From assembly GCA_046160725.1 (NCBI GenBank), contig JBJXHB010000380.1, positions 1 through 24,844 of the forward strand: 24,844 bases of DNA, in the 5' to 3' direction. Positions within the stretch are counted from its first letter, which is position 1; the number at the start of each line of letters is the position of its first letter. The position numbers were made by a program, and so were the translations under genes. Below the pieces are notes generated by a model. The model saw only the letters and a program-made list of their open reading frames with translations, did no database searches and was not told the DNA's origin. Of the stretch, positions 1 to 7,975 are shown in pieces. Source of the DNA: JBJXHB01 sp046160725 (GTDB taxonomy: Bacteria; Pseudomonadota; Gammaproteobacteria; Burkholderiales; Burkholderiaceae_C).

Positions 1-282
1 AGCTACGACGACTACGTGCTCGTCATCGAGCGTGCCATCGCAGCCCTGGGGCCGGTCGTGCCGGCAGGCACTGGTCGGAGGGCTTTGTCAGAGGCCTATG
101 TCCGTACGGCCAGAGGCATGCTGGTCATCGGCCGATATCGACAGGCCTGGGAGATGGCGCGCCGCGCCTGGTGCGTGAATCCGAATGGGCCGAGGGGCCT
201 TGGCTTGATGGGCTTGCTCAACCTGGCGCTGCGAAGGGCCACCGCCCAGAGTCTGGGCATCGCCCTGCGGCAGCGACCATGA
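1..282 (+). CDS. Probable glycosyltransferase, C-terminal fragment (5' end outside window)
   Basis: The reading frame is open from the first base to a TGA at 280-282, so 93 residues of a C-terminus are visible and the start lies to the left of the window. The visible part is Arg- and Ala-rich, apparently all helical, with the pattern of an aromatic/small repeat around AYVRTARGMLVIGRYRQAW followed by a leucine-rich helix. Such helical tails follow the catalytic domain of many family 2 glycosyltransferases in polysaccharide loci, and the downstream methyltransferase, acyltransferase and lyase fit that. No catalytic motif is in the window, so the family call rests on tail character and context. 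The stop codon overlaps the next start (ATGA at 279-282), indicating translational coupling. Confidence 0.5.
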   Translation, partial: SYDDYVLVIERAIAALGPVVPAGTGRRALSEAYVRTARGMLVIGRYRQAWEMARRAWCVNPNGPRGLGLMGLLNLALRRATAQSLGIALRQRP

Positions 283-956
283 TGCGCCTGAGGATTCTCG
301 AGCGACTGGGCGGCACCGCGTCGCCGGTGCGCAAGTGGGTCGCCAAAGCCTGGCGGCGCCTGGTGATGCGCGATCTCGGTGGCACCGACAACCACCGCGG
401 CCTTGACCGGCTTTATGCGCTGCCCGACCCCTGGGACATGGCCAGTGCGCGGGAGCAGTCGCGGTTCGTGCAGACCAACGACCTGATCCTCAGCCTGTTT
501 GGCCCCGTCGACACGATGTTGGAGGTCGGTTGTGGCGAGGGCCATCAAAGCGCTCACCTGGTCCAGATCTGTCGACAGCTGGATGCCATCGACGTCAGCG
601 CGACGGCGGTGGCACGCGCCGGTGAGCGCGTACCTGGCATCCGAGCCGCCGCCGCCGACCTGTCGACGCTGCCTTGGCCACTGCCGGCGACGGGGCGGTA
701 CGACGTGGTCGTGGCCTGCGAGGTGCTGTATTACATGAGCGACATCCCCGACGCCATCGACCGCATGTCGCGGCTCGGTCGTCACGGGCTGGTGACGTTC
801 TTCGCACCGGCGGCGCGGGTGGTGGCGGCGCATGTTGAGCAGCTGCCCGGCGTTCGTCGCGGCTGGATCCATCACGGGGGCCAGGCGTGGCTGTGGGCTG
901 CCTGGTCGGCGCCGACGGACGTTTCAGCCGACGGCCCCATTGGGCCTGTCATCTAG
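279..956 (+). CDS. NodS-like class I SAM-dependent methyltransferase
   Basis: A 225-residue soluble methyltransferase, probably transferring a methyl group from SAM to a sugar or amino-sugar precursor of the surface polysaccharide. Motif I is seen as LEVGCGEGHQ (residues 81-90), the acidic end of strand 2 as AIDVS with Asp105, and a later motif as ACEVLYYM. The VGCGEG and CEVLYY pairing resembles the NodS family, whose founding member N-methylates a chitooligosaccharide; the substrate here is unknown. I chose the ATG at 279 because it overlaps the previous stop (ATGA) and because the in-frame extension back to 171 lies inside the upstream gene. A second ATG immediately follows at 282. Only two bases separate its stop from the next start. 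Confidence 0.8.
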   Translation: MMRLRILERLGGTASPVRKWVAKAWRRLVMRDLGGTDNHRGLDRLYALPDPWDMASAREQSRFVQTNDLILSLFGPVDTMLEVGCGEGHQSAHLVQICRQLDAIDVSATAVARAGERVPGIRAAAADLSTLPWPLPATGRYDVVVACEVLYYMSDIPDAIDRMSRLGRHGLVTFFAPAARVVAAHVEQLPGVRRGWIHHGGQAWLWAAWSAPTDVSADGPIGPVI

Positions 957-958
957 GC

Positions 959-1990
959 ATGGCCCACATCGAGTTCGGCTGCAAGCCAAGCCGGCAGCCG
1001 ACCGGGGCACCGGTCGCGTCGATCGCGCATGTGGACCACCTTGACGGCTGGCGTGGGCTGGCCATCCTGCTGGTTCTGCAGTCCCACTTCCTGCCCTGGA
1101 AACCAGTGGACACCGGCCGGCTGGGCGTTGAGGTCTTTTTCAGCCTGTCGGGACTGCTGATGAGCGGGCTGCTGTTCGAGCGTCGGACACCGTTGGGTCT
1201 GTTCTACAAGCGGCGCATCAGCCGCATCCTTCCCGCATTCGTCCTGTTTGTCGGGGTTGTCCATGTCTGGGCGGCCTGGCGCGGAGCGGCGGTCGATGCC
1301 GTTGCCTTGGTTTCGACACTGACCTTCATGCGGACTTATTGGCCGGCAGATCCGCCGATCTGGAACACCGGTCTGCCGATCGGACACCTGTGGTCCCTGA
1401 ACGTCGAGGAGCACAGCTATATCCTTCTGAGCCTCGTGACGCTGGCCACGGCCGTGCGCAGCCGGGTGGCGATCGTGTTGTTGTGCGGTTTCCTGACCAC
1501 GGTCCTGATCCATGCCTGGTATGCCCATCTGCCCGAGTCGAAAGAGGTTGATTTCGAACTGCGCACCGAAGTGGCGGCGGCACTCCTGCTGGCATCGGCT
1601 GGGTATGCCCTGGTTCGCCACCGAGTGGTGGCCCATGTCAGGCCCTGGATGCCACTGGTGGCCATGGCGATGGCGGCTTTGGCCCACCGGCAAGGTGCGC
1701 ACTGGTGGGAGCAGGCCGTGGTGTCTCCTGTTGTGCTGGCCTTTGCCGTGAACCACCTGGCGGAGGCGCCCGGCTGGCTGCGTGAGTTGCTGTCAAATCG
1801 CGTGATGATGGCGTTTGGGCTCTGGTCCTATTCGTTGTACCTTTGGCAGCAGCCCTTCGCACAGAGCCTGCCGCAACTCGGGTCTGGTGCTGCTTTCGCG
1901 GCCACCATGACCTTGGGCCTGGTCTCCTACTACGGCTGGGAGCGGCCCTGGCGGGTCTGGTTGAATCAGCGCTGGACGAGGACCCCATGA
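959..1990 (+). CDS. Acyltransferase family 3 (OafA/YrhL-like) membrane O-acyltransferase
   Basis: A 343-residue integral membrane protein of the acyltransferase_3 family, which transfers acetyl or other acyl groups to sugars at the inner membrane. The family signature is clear near the N-terminus: HLDGWRGLAILLVLQSHF, with the presumed active-site His43 and the Arg of WRG. GVEVFFSLSGLLMS, the basic patch RRISRILPAF and WSLNVEEHSY follow at the expected spacing. About ten hydrophobic segments run to the C-terminus, where SLYLWQQP is typical. The ATG at 959 is preferred over an upstream in-frame ATG at 887, which would overlap the methyltransferase by 70 bases and add a non-family N-terminus. 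It overlaps the next gene (1987-1990). The likely role is acylation of the repeat unit; no substrate can be read from sequence. Confidence 0.9.
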   Translation: MAHIEFGCKPSRQPTGAPVASIAHVDHLDGWRGLAILLVLQSHFLPWKPVDTGRLGVEVFFSLSGLLMSGLLFERRTPLGLFYKRRISRILPAFVLFVGVVHVWAAWRGAAVDAVALVSTLTFMRTYWPADPPIWNTGLPIGHLWSLNVEEHSYILLSLVTLATAVRSRVAIVLLCGFLTTVLIHAWYAHLPESKEVDFELRTEVAAALLLASAGYALVRHRVVAHVRPWMPLVAMAMAALAHRQGAHWWEQAVVSPVVLAFAVNHLAEAPGWLRELLSNRVMMAFGLWSYSLYLWQQPFAQSLPQLGSGAAFAATMTLGLVSYYGWERPWRVWLNQRWTRTP

Positions 1991-4041
1991 TGACCCCATG
2001 GAAACGATCTGCCAGCCGGTGGTTGGCGCCGATACTGCTGCTGGCGCTCGGTACGCTCGGCGGTGCACAGACCACCTCGCCAAATGCAGCCGCTGGGCCA
2101 TCAGCCAACGCGCTGCCCGCTCTGACGATTGCCAATGGGCATCCGCGAATCCTCCTCGCCGATGCCACGACCACCCAGCGCTTGCGTGACGCATTGCGCA
2201 ACCGCACACAGGCGGCCATGCGGTTCCAGTCTGATGTCACCGTCGCCCTGGGCGGCCGGCCCAGCTATGGCTTTCAGCCCTGGTATGCAGCGCTGCTGTA
2301 TCAGCTCAACGGCGACGAACGATATGCCCGCTTCGCCATTGACGAGACCGACCGCTTTGTCACAGCAGAGGAGCAGCTGGTGGCCAAGGGCCTGCCGGCC
2401 CAAGTCGCAGGGGACAGCTATCTTGACGTCGGCAGCACGATCGGCAACCTGGCGCTGGTCTACGACTGGTGCCATGACCGGCTGACCCCTGAACAGCGTG
2501 AGCGCTGGCGGCGCTACGGGAACCAGGCGGTGTGGAATGTCTGGAACCACACCCGGGCTCGGTGGGGCAATGTGACCCACCCTTGGACGGGCTGGTCGGT
2601 CGACAACCCGTCCAACAACTATTACTACTCCTTCCTTCGGGCCACCATGCTGCTGGGGCTGGCCACACTGGGTGAGACCCCCGAAGCCGAGAGCTGGCTG
2701 CAGTTGTTCCGAACGGCCAAGATCGCCAATCAGCTGGTGCCGACCTTCAACCGGGACCTGGTCGGCGGTGGGTCCCGTGAAGGCACGGGCTACGGCACGG
2801 CGATGAAGAACCTGTTCCAGCTTTACGACTGGTGGGAGCGTTCCACGGGCGACAAGATCGCTGGCCTGACCCCCCATGCAGAGGACTCCATTGCCTACCT
2901 GCTGCACAGCATCGTGCCCACCCAGGACCGCGTGGCGCCGGTCGGGGACCACTCGCGTGATGCCAGCGCCGCTCTCTTTGACTACCACCGCGAGTACCTG
3001 CTGGCCTTGCAGTCGCTGTACCCCGCACACCCATTGGGGCCAGCAGCCCGGTCGATGCTGGGACAGTCGACCGTGCCGCGCATGCGGCATTCGTTCAATT
3101 TCTACGTGGACTACCTGTACGACCCCAATGACCGCCCGCCGCCTGCAGCGCGTGCCGAGATGTCCACCACCTACTGGGCGCGCGGCGTCGGACACCTGAT
3201 GACCCGCTCCTCATGGGACCGCAGTGCCACATATGCCCACTTCATCTGCGGCCCCTACACCGAGAGCCATGCCCATCGCGACCAGGGCAGCTTTCTGCTT
3301 TTCAAAGGCACGTGGCTGGCCGCGGACGGCAATCTCTATTCGCGGTCGGGCCTGGAGCAGGGCGAGGAACACCACAACCTGGTGCGCTTCGAGTCAGCCG
3401 GCAACACCTTGCGGCAGCGTGCTGGCAATGCCTGCCATCTGGCCGCGCTGGCCGACACAGACGCCTACACCTATGCTGCCGCACAGGTGACCCCGCTGTA
3501 CCGAAGCCACTCGGCGGTACGCCAGTCCGAACGTGAGTTCGTCTATCTGAAGCCGGACGTGCTGGTGGTCTTCGACCGCGCGGTGGTCGCCTCGGCCGCG
3601 ACACGTCGCATCTGGACCCTGAACCTCCCGGGTGCACCGACAGTGGATGGCGATGTATTGCGGTACGAGGAGGCGGGCGGCCGCCTGGAGGTCCGCAGGT
3701 TGGCGCCGACGGGCCTCACGACCAGTGTCCTGGCATGGCCCAGCCTCAGCCGCAGCATGTCAAGGGGCGTGCGCGTGGACGTGGCCCATGAGCAGGGGGC
3801 CGCATCACAGTTCCTGCATGTGTTGTCGCTGAACGGCGCCCTCCGGTCCTCAACCCGCCACGACGTCGATGGACAGATCGGGGTGCAACTCCAGCTGAGC
3901 GACGGGCGGACCGCGTCCGTCCGGTTCCGAGTCGATGGCGTCGGCGCGCATCTCGACCTGACGGATCCGGCGCGGCCCCAGCGTCGCGCCGCAGGGCCGC
4001 TGCCCACGGGTGTCCAGGTGCTTCCATTGACGGCACCCTGA
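1987..4041 (+). CDS. Secreted heparinase II/III-type polysaccharide lyase (paralogue 1)
   Basis: A 684-residue protein with a Sec signal peptide (basic MMTPWKRSASRW, a hydrophobic LAPILLLALGTLGG, probable cleavage near GGA-Q), so it acts in the periplasm or outside. An alpha-toroid region (roughly 50-390) contains NNYYYSF at 210-216 and FDYHREYL at 331-338, which supply the Asn/Tyr/His residues usual in this clan. A beta-sandwich domain follows, with SHAHRDQGSF (His428, His430, Asp432), the hallmark of the heparinase II/III C-terminal domain. Family members cleave uronate-containing polysaccharides by beta-elimination, and inside a biosynthetic operon they usually trim or release the polymer made there. 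The start overlaps the acyltransferase stop (ATGA); ATG codons at 1987 and 1990 are both possible. It is closely related to the convergent gene at 5439-7682. The actual substrate is unknown. Confidence 0.85.
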   Translation: MMTPWKRSASRWLAPILLLALGTLGGAQTTSPNAAAGPSANALPALTIANGHPRILLADATTTQRLRDALRNRTQAAMRFQSDVTVALGGRPSYGFQPWYAALLYQLNGDERYARFAIDETDRFVTAEEQLVAKGLPAQVAGDSYLDVGSTIGNLALVYDWCHDRLTPEQRERWRRYGNQAVWNVWNHTRARWGNVTHPWTGWSVDNPSNNYYYSFLRATMLLGLATLGETPEAESWLQLFRTAKIANQLVPTFNRDLVGGGSREGTGYGTAMKNLFQLYDWWERSTGDKIAGLTPHAEDSIAYLLHSIVPTQDRVAPVGDHSRDASAALFDYHREYLLALQSLYPAHPLGPAARSMLGQSTVPRMRHSFNFYVDYLYDPNDRPPPAARAEMSTTYWARGVGHLMTRSSWDRSATYAHFICGPYTESHAHRDQGSFLLFKGTWLAADGNLYSRSGLEQGEEHHNLVRFESAGNTLRQRAGNACHLAALADTDAYTYAAAQVTPLYRSHSAVRQSEREFVYLKPDVLVVFDRAVVASAATRRIWTLNLPGAPTVDGDVLRYEEAGGRLEVRRLAPTGLTTSVLAWPSLSRSMSRGVRVDVAHEQGAASQFLHVLSLNGALRSSTRHDVDGQIGVQLQLSDGRTASVRFRVDGVGAHLDLTDPARPQRRAAGPLPTGVQVLPLTAP

Positions 4042-4042
4042 C

Positions 4043-5416
4043 ATGTACGAGAAGCTGTTCCGCCATGTCCTGTTTCCGGGCTACGAGACTTTGGTGCGTC
4101 AGCGCAGGACAGCCGCCTACGTCCGGGAGTACGAAGCCAGCCAGTGGTTGTCCCCGGCCGACCTGCAGCGGGTCCAGTTGGACAAGCTCAACCGCTTGCT
4201 GGCGCACGGCTGGGCACAGGTGCCTTTTCTGGCTGCCCATTGGCGGCAAGCCGGCTGCAACCCGCAGCCCCTGCACGACATCTCCGAGCTGGCCCGCTAC
4301 CCGACGCTGACCAAGCAGCTGATCACGGCTCACTATGACGACATGATCGCCCGGGACTGGCGCGGGCGTACGTTGACCAAGACCACCGGCGGCTCGACCG
4401 GCGTCCCGTTCCGCTTTGAGTACACGATGGACGCGTATGCACGCCGCACCGCCATCATGTGGCGCGGCTACGGCTGGGCCGGTGCCGGCCTGGGAACGCG
4501 CACCGCCTATCTGTGGGGCACCGGCATGCGCAGCGGCGGCTGGGCAGGGTTGAAGGACCGCCTGTACCACGGCGCCTTCAATCGGCGGTTTCTGGACGCC
4601 TTCATGATCACCGACACCGGCATCGATGAGCGGATCGACGCCATCGAGCGCTATCGGCCGGACGCCGTGGTGGGCTACGTGGCGCCGCTGATGCTGGTCG
4701 CCAGCCGGCTGCTGGAGCGCGGCCGCGCCTTGCGCGGCATCCGCTGTGTCCTGACAGGGGCCGAGGCTTTGCTCGCGCCCGAGCGCGCCGCCATCTCACG
4801 CGCCTTCGGCTGCGAGGTCTTCGAGACCTACGGCTCGCGCGAAGTGATGTTGATGGCCACCGAGTGCGAGGCCCACGACGGACTGCACATCCAGGCCGAC
4901 CAGCTCCTGCTCGAGACCGTGGACGCCCAGGGCCGACCGGTCGCCGCCGGCGACTCCGGCGACCTGGCGGTGACCGACCTGCACAACGATGGCATGCCGA
5001 TGGTTCGCTATCTCAATGGCGACCGCGGAACCCTGGCTTTGGGGCCTTGCCGTTGCGGCCGGGGCCTGCCGCGGCTGTCGTCCGTCGATGGCCGTGTTCT
5101 GGAGATGATCCGGGCGCCGGACGGACGCCATATATCGGGTGAGTTCTTTGTCGCAGCGCTGTTGGAGTGGCCGCAGATCCGTCAATGGCAGTTCGTGCAG
5201 ACCTCGCCGGCGCAGGGCGAGTTCCGCATCGTCGCGCCGCAGGGCTGGGACAACGCCCTCAGCACAAGGTTGAGTTCGAAAGTAGCGGCGGTGACCGGCC
5301 CCAGCATGTCGGTCGAGGTCTGCATCGTCGACGCGATTGCGCCCCTGGCGTCGGGCAAGCGACGGTTGACCGTGGCCTGGCGGCCTGACGCGGTGGCGCC
5401 GGCAACTGTGGACTGA
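4043..5416 (+). CDS. CapK/PaaK-like AMP-forming ligase family protein
   Basis: A 457-residue member of the phenylacetate-CoA ligase/CapK branch of the ANL adenylating superfamily. The phosphate-binding loop is seen as KTTGGSTGVPF (113-123), followed by an ETYGSRE motif (A5-like) and a DLHNDGMPMVRYLNGD motif (A7/A8-like). A CRCGRG segment follows; cysteines here often bind zinc in this family. CapK-type members occur in capsule and exopolysaccharide loci, where they are presumed to activate an acid that decorates the glycan. The neighbouring acyltransferase could be a consumer of such an activated acyl group, which is inference. It starts one base after the lyase stop and ends 22 bases before the convergent lyase gene. 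It is the last + strand gene of this operon. Confidence 0.85.
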   Translation: MYEKLFRHVLFPGYETLVRQRRTAAYVREYEASQWLSPADLQRVQLDKLNRLLAHGWAQVPFLAAHWRQAGCNPQPLHDISELARYPTLTKQLITAHYDDMIARDWRGRTLTKTTGGSTGVPFRFEYTMDAYARRTAIMWRGYGWAGAGLGTRTAYLWGTGMRSGGWAGLKDRLYHGAFNRRFLDAFMITDTGIDERIDAIERYRPDAVVGYVAPLMLVASRLLERGRALRGIRCVLTGAEALLAPERAAISRAFGCEVFETYGSREVMLMATECEAHDGLHIQADQLLLETVDAQGRPVAAGDSGDLAVTDLHNDGMPMVRYLNGDRGTLALGPCRCGRGLPRLSSVDGRVLEMIRAPDGRHISGEFFVAALLEWPQIRQWQFVQTSPAQGEFRIVAPQGWDNALSTRLSSKVAAVTGPSMSVEVCIVDAIAPLASGKRRLTVAWRPDAVAPATVD

Positions 5417-5438
5417 CCTGGTCGGCGCGGCGTCGGCC

Positions 5439-7682
5439 TCAGTTGGCCAGTCGCTGCAGGACCTGGATGCTGGTGGGCAGGTTGCCGGAGGTCTTCACGA
5501 CATTGCCTGACGTGCGCACGTCGATCGTCCCGCCGGTGCTGGCGTTGTTGAAGCGCAGCGTCGCCACGTCACCGTTTGCCAGAGTGATCACGGCGCCGGT
5601 CTGGCCGGTCTGGTCCGAGCGCACCGCGTTGCCGTAGGCCTGATCGGCACCGATGACGTTGAGGAACACGCTGCCATTGCCCGTGGTGTGGGCGACATCT
5701 ACACGGCTGCCGGCCTCGACGTCCGGATCGATGGCGGGCCAGGACAGCACCTGCGATGTCAGGCCAGTGGGTGCCAGGCGCCGCACATCCAGCTGCGAAG
5801 ATCCGTTCCAGGCCGTGAGCCGGTCGCCGGACACCGTGGGCGTGGTGGGCAGGTTCAGCGTCCAGACCCGCCGCACGCCGCTACCGGAGGTGTCGACCCG
5901 GTCCAGCACCACCAGGGTGGCCGGCTTCAGCAGCAGTACCTCACGCTGAACCTTGGTCACGGTGGCACTGCCGGCGTACATCGGCGTCACATCGGCCACG
6001 GCATAGCTGTAGACCGCGTTGTCCGCCAACGCCAGCAGGTTGCAGCTGGCGTCCCACCGCTGGGTCTGGACCGTGCCATTCTTCTCCACCCGCACCAGGT
6101 TGTGGGCCGCCTCGTCCTGGACCAGCCCGGAGTGCGAGTTGATGTTGGCGTCGAAGGCCAGCCAATTGCCCTTGAACAGCACGAAGCTGCCCTGGTCCCG
6201 GTGGGCATGGCTCTCGGAATAGGGGCCGCAGATGAAGTTGACATGGGTGGCAGACGTTGCCCAGGCCGAACGCACCGAGAGCTGGCCGGTGCCGCTGCTC
6301 CAGCGCGCCGTCGGCAGCCGGCTCAGCGGCTGCGCAGGAATGTCGACAAGGTCGTAAACGAAGTCCACCCAGTACTCGAAGGCATAGCCCATGACCGGAA
6401 CTGTGGACTGCGCAAGCAGCGTCTTGGCGATACCGGACATCGGGTCCGACGGGTACAACCGGGCCAGTACCAGCAGGTACTCGCGGTGGTAATCAAACAG
6501 GGCGGCGGTCGAGTCGCGCGCATGGTCGCCGGTGGGCACCACCCGGTCCAGTGTGGGCACGATGTCGTGGAGGAACTTGTCCAGTGAGTCGCGCGTATGG
6601 GGCGTCAGGTCTGCAATGCGCTCGGTGGTCGACTTCTCCCACAGGTGGTAGATGTCAAACAGGCCCTTCATGGCCACACCATAGCCCGTGCCCTCCCGCG
6701 AGCCGCCGCCGACCAGATCGCGGTTGAAGGTCGGCACCAATTCGTTGGCGATCTTGGCGGTGCGGAACTTGTCGATCCAGGTCGTGGCCTGGCTGTTCTC
6801 GCCGTAGGTCGCCAGACCCAGCAGCATGGTGGCGCGCAGGAAGGAGTAGTAGTAGTTGTTGGACGGGTTGTCGACCGACCAGCCGCTCCAGGGATAAAGC
6901 GTACTGCCCCAACGGGCCTGCTCGTGGTTCCAGACGTTCCACACCGCCTGGTTGCCATAGGTGACCCAGCGCGTGCGCTGCGACTGTGTCATCTGCGCCC
7001 GGCACCAGTCATAGACCTTGGCCAGGTTGCCGATGTAGTCGCCAACCTCCAGGTAGCTGTCGTTGGCCACGACGGCGCGCTGGTTGGCCCGGATCAACGC
7101 TTCCTCGGACTGCACGAAGATTTCCGTCTGCGCCACGGCATAGGTGCAGTACGAGGCCTGCCCGGTGACCCGCGACATCAGGGCCGCAAACCACGGTTCG
7201 AAGCCGTAGTGGTTGGCACCCGTCATCTGACCATCGACCATGCCCTTGAAACGCACGGCCGATGCCTGCCGCGTGTTCCATAACGACTGCAGCCGCGCCA
7301 GCGTGCCAGCGTCGGACACCAGGATCCGCGGCAAGCCTAGCGGCGGGATGACAACCGCCGGCGGTGGGGGAGGTGGGGGAGGGGGAGGGGGAGGCGGCGG
7401 TGGCGGTGGCGGTGGCGGTCGAGGTGGTGCCGGCGTCTTCTTGGACGGCGGCGGCGGGTTGCCCCCGATGGCGCCGCCGTCGATGGCGCCTGTATTAACC
7501 GGGCCGGCTGTTGTCCCAGGTCCCGGCGCATCGGTACCCAAAGAGCCGAGCGCCCGCTCATTCGTCTCGCCCGGATCGCCGCCACCACAGGCCGCCAGGC
7601 AGATGCAGGCGGTCAGTTCGGTCAGCAACAGCAGGCGCCGCGCGAGCGGTTTGTGGACGGGCGGCGGTGCGGCAGCGGGCAT
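5439..7682 (-). CDS. Heparinase II/III-type polysaccharide lyase, predicted lipoprotein with polyproline linker (paralogue 2)
   Basis: A 747-residue homologue of the lyase at 1987-4041. The N-terminus has a basic/hydrophobic signal (RRLLLLTELTACICLAAC) ending in a lipobox with Cys32, so it is predicted to be anchored to a membrane. A Gly/Pro/Ser-rich linker follows, with 20 consecutive prolines at residues 89-108, before the lyase body. Conserved landmarks match paralogue 1: NNYYYSF at 275-281, FDYHREYL, and SHAHRDQGSF with His492, His494 and Asp496. I chose the ATG at 7682 because it places the lipoprotein signal at the N-terminus; an in-frame GTG at 7781 would bury it behind 33 residues. 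It is transcribed towards the operon it resembles, perhaps to degrade or remodel the same polymer at the cell surface. Substrate unknown. Confidence 0.85.
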   Translation of the reverse strand: MPAAAPPPVHKPLARRLLLLTELTACICLAACGGGDPGETNERALGSLGTDAPGPGTTAGPVNTGAIDGGAIGGNPPPPSKKTPAPPRPPPPPPPPPPPPPPPPPPPPAVVIPPLGLPRILVSDAGTLARLQSLWNTRQASAVRFKGMVDGQMTGANHYGFEPWFAALMSRVTGQASYCTYAVAQTEIFVQSEEALIRANQRAVVANDSYLEVGDYIGNLAKVYDWCRAQMTQSQRTRWVTYGNQAVWNVWNHEQARWGSTLYPWSGWSVDNPSNNYYYSFLRATMLLGLATYGENSQATTWIDKFRTAKIANELVPTFNRDLVGGGSREGTGYGVAMKGLFDIYHLWEKSTTERIADLTPHTRDSLDKFLHDIVPTLDRVVPTGDHARDSTAALFDYHREYLLVLARLYPSDPMSGIAKTLLAQSTVPVMGYAFEYWVDFVYDLVDIPAQPLSRLPTARWSSGTGQLSVRSAWATSATHVNFICGPYSESHAHRDQGSFVLFKGNWLAFDANINSHSGLVQDEAAHNLVRVEKNGTVQTQRWDASCNLLALADNAVYSYAVADVTPMYAGSATVTKVQREVLLLKPATLVVLDRVDTSGSGVRRVWTLNLPTTPTVSGDRLTAWNGSSQLDVRRLAPTGLTSQVLSWPAIDPDVEAGSRVDVAHTTGNGSVFLNVIGADQAYGNAVRSDQTGQTGAVITLANGDVATLRFNNASTGGTIDVRTSGNVVKTSGNLPTSIQVLQRLAN
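7359..7418 (-). repeat. Polyproline-encoding repeat (20 consecutive Pro codons) with G-quadruplex motif on the + strand
   Basis: Read on the minus strand these 60 bases are 20 uninterrupted proline codons, joining the lipoprotein anchor to the lyase domain of paralogue 2. One part is an alternating CGG/TGG hexamer (on the + strand) and another is an AGG/GGG array. The + strand carries four runs of five G (7366-7370, 7375-7379, 7381-7385, 7387-7391) separated by AGGT, A and A, a classical intramolecular quadruplex pattern lying on the template strand of this gene. Such tracts are prone to slippage, but gain or loss of whole codons would keep the frame. Ribosomes normally need EF-P to read long proline runs. 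Confidence 0.9.
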
Positions 7683-7821
7683 GCGCGGATCAGGTGAGGG
7701 CCCGTGGCCAGTTCCAGAGGCACGGTCGAAGGCGGCGCGTTCGCATCGCGCTTCACGATACGGGAAGCTTACCCAATTCACCGCTGGCCGCCGCCAGTGT
7801 TTCTAGGGATAACACGGCGGT

Positions 7822-7839
7822 GGTTCGACAGGTCGAACC
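7822..7839. promoter_or_regulatory. Candidate operator: 18-bp palindrome
   Basis: GGTTCGACAGGTCGAACC consists of two perfect 8-base arms around a 2-base centre. It sits in the 293-base gap between the divergent lyase gene (ATG at 7682) and the lysR gene (ATG at 7976). A short symmetric site in a divergent promoter region is typical of a dimeric repressor or activator site. The LysR protein encoded next door is a candidate, though its usual T-N11-A half-site pattern is not obvious here. No convincing -35/-10 pair was recognised on either strand nearby. Confidence 0.45.
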
Positions 7840-7882
7840 GCGATCCGTCAGACCCCCAGGCAACAAGGACCCGCCCGACAAC

Positions 7883-7898
7883 GGCCGTCGGGACGGCC
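7883..7898. promoter_or_regulatory. Candidate operator or hairpin: 16-bp palindrome
   Basis: GGCCGTCGGGACGGCC is a second palindrome in the same gap, with 7-base arms and a 2-base centre, 61 bases from the first. Its sequence differs from the first, so the two need not bind the same protein. It is GC-rich and could equally be a hairpin in a leader RNA. A further stem (GGCGGA at 7936-7941 pairing with TCCGCC at 7951-7956) lies just ahead of the lysR start, which has no evident Shine-Dalgarno sequence. Confidence 0.3.
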
Positions 7899-7975
7899 CA
7901 CTACATACTCGTCGCATCCGGCTCATCATGTCCGCGGCGGAAACTGCGTCTCCGCCTTGATGCCCTCGACCACGC

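Noticed and set aside
7359..7418. CRISPR or tandem-repeat locus
   Set aside because: The repeat has 3- and 6-base units, stays in frame within a lyase gene and has no spacers. No CRISPR-type array was seen anywhere.
1987..7682. True heparin degradation
   Set aside because: Heparinase II/III is a fold name covering many uronate-polymer lyases. Inside a bacterial polysaccharide operon the substrate is more likely the cell's own polymer.
7683..7781. Longer start (GTG at 7781) for the second lyase
   Set aside because: It would put 33 extra residues ahead of the lipoprotein signal and abolish its N-terminal position. The ATG at 7682 is preferred.
7240..7806. A glycine-rich + strand frame over the repeat
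   Set aside because: The poly-Gly stretch is simply the complement of the proline codons of the lyase linker. The lipoprotein signal and linker on the minus strand explain the region.
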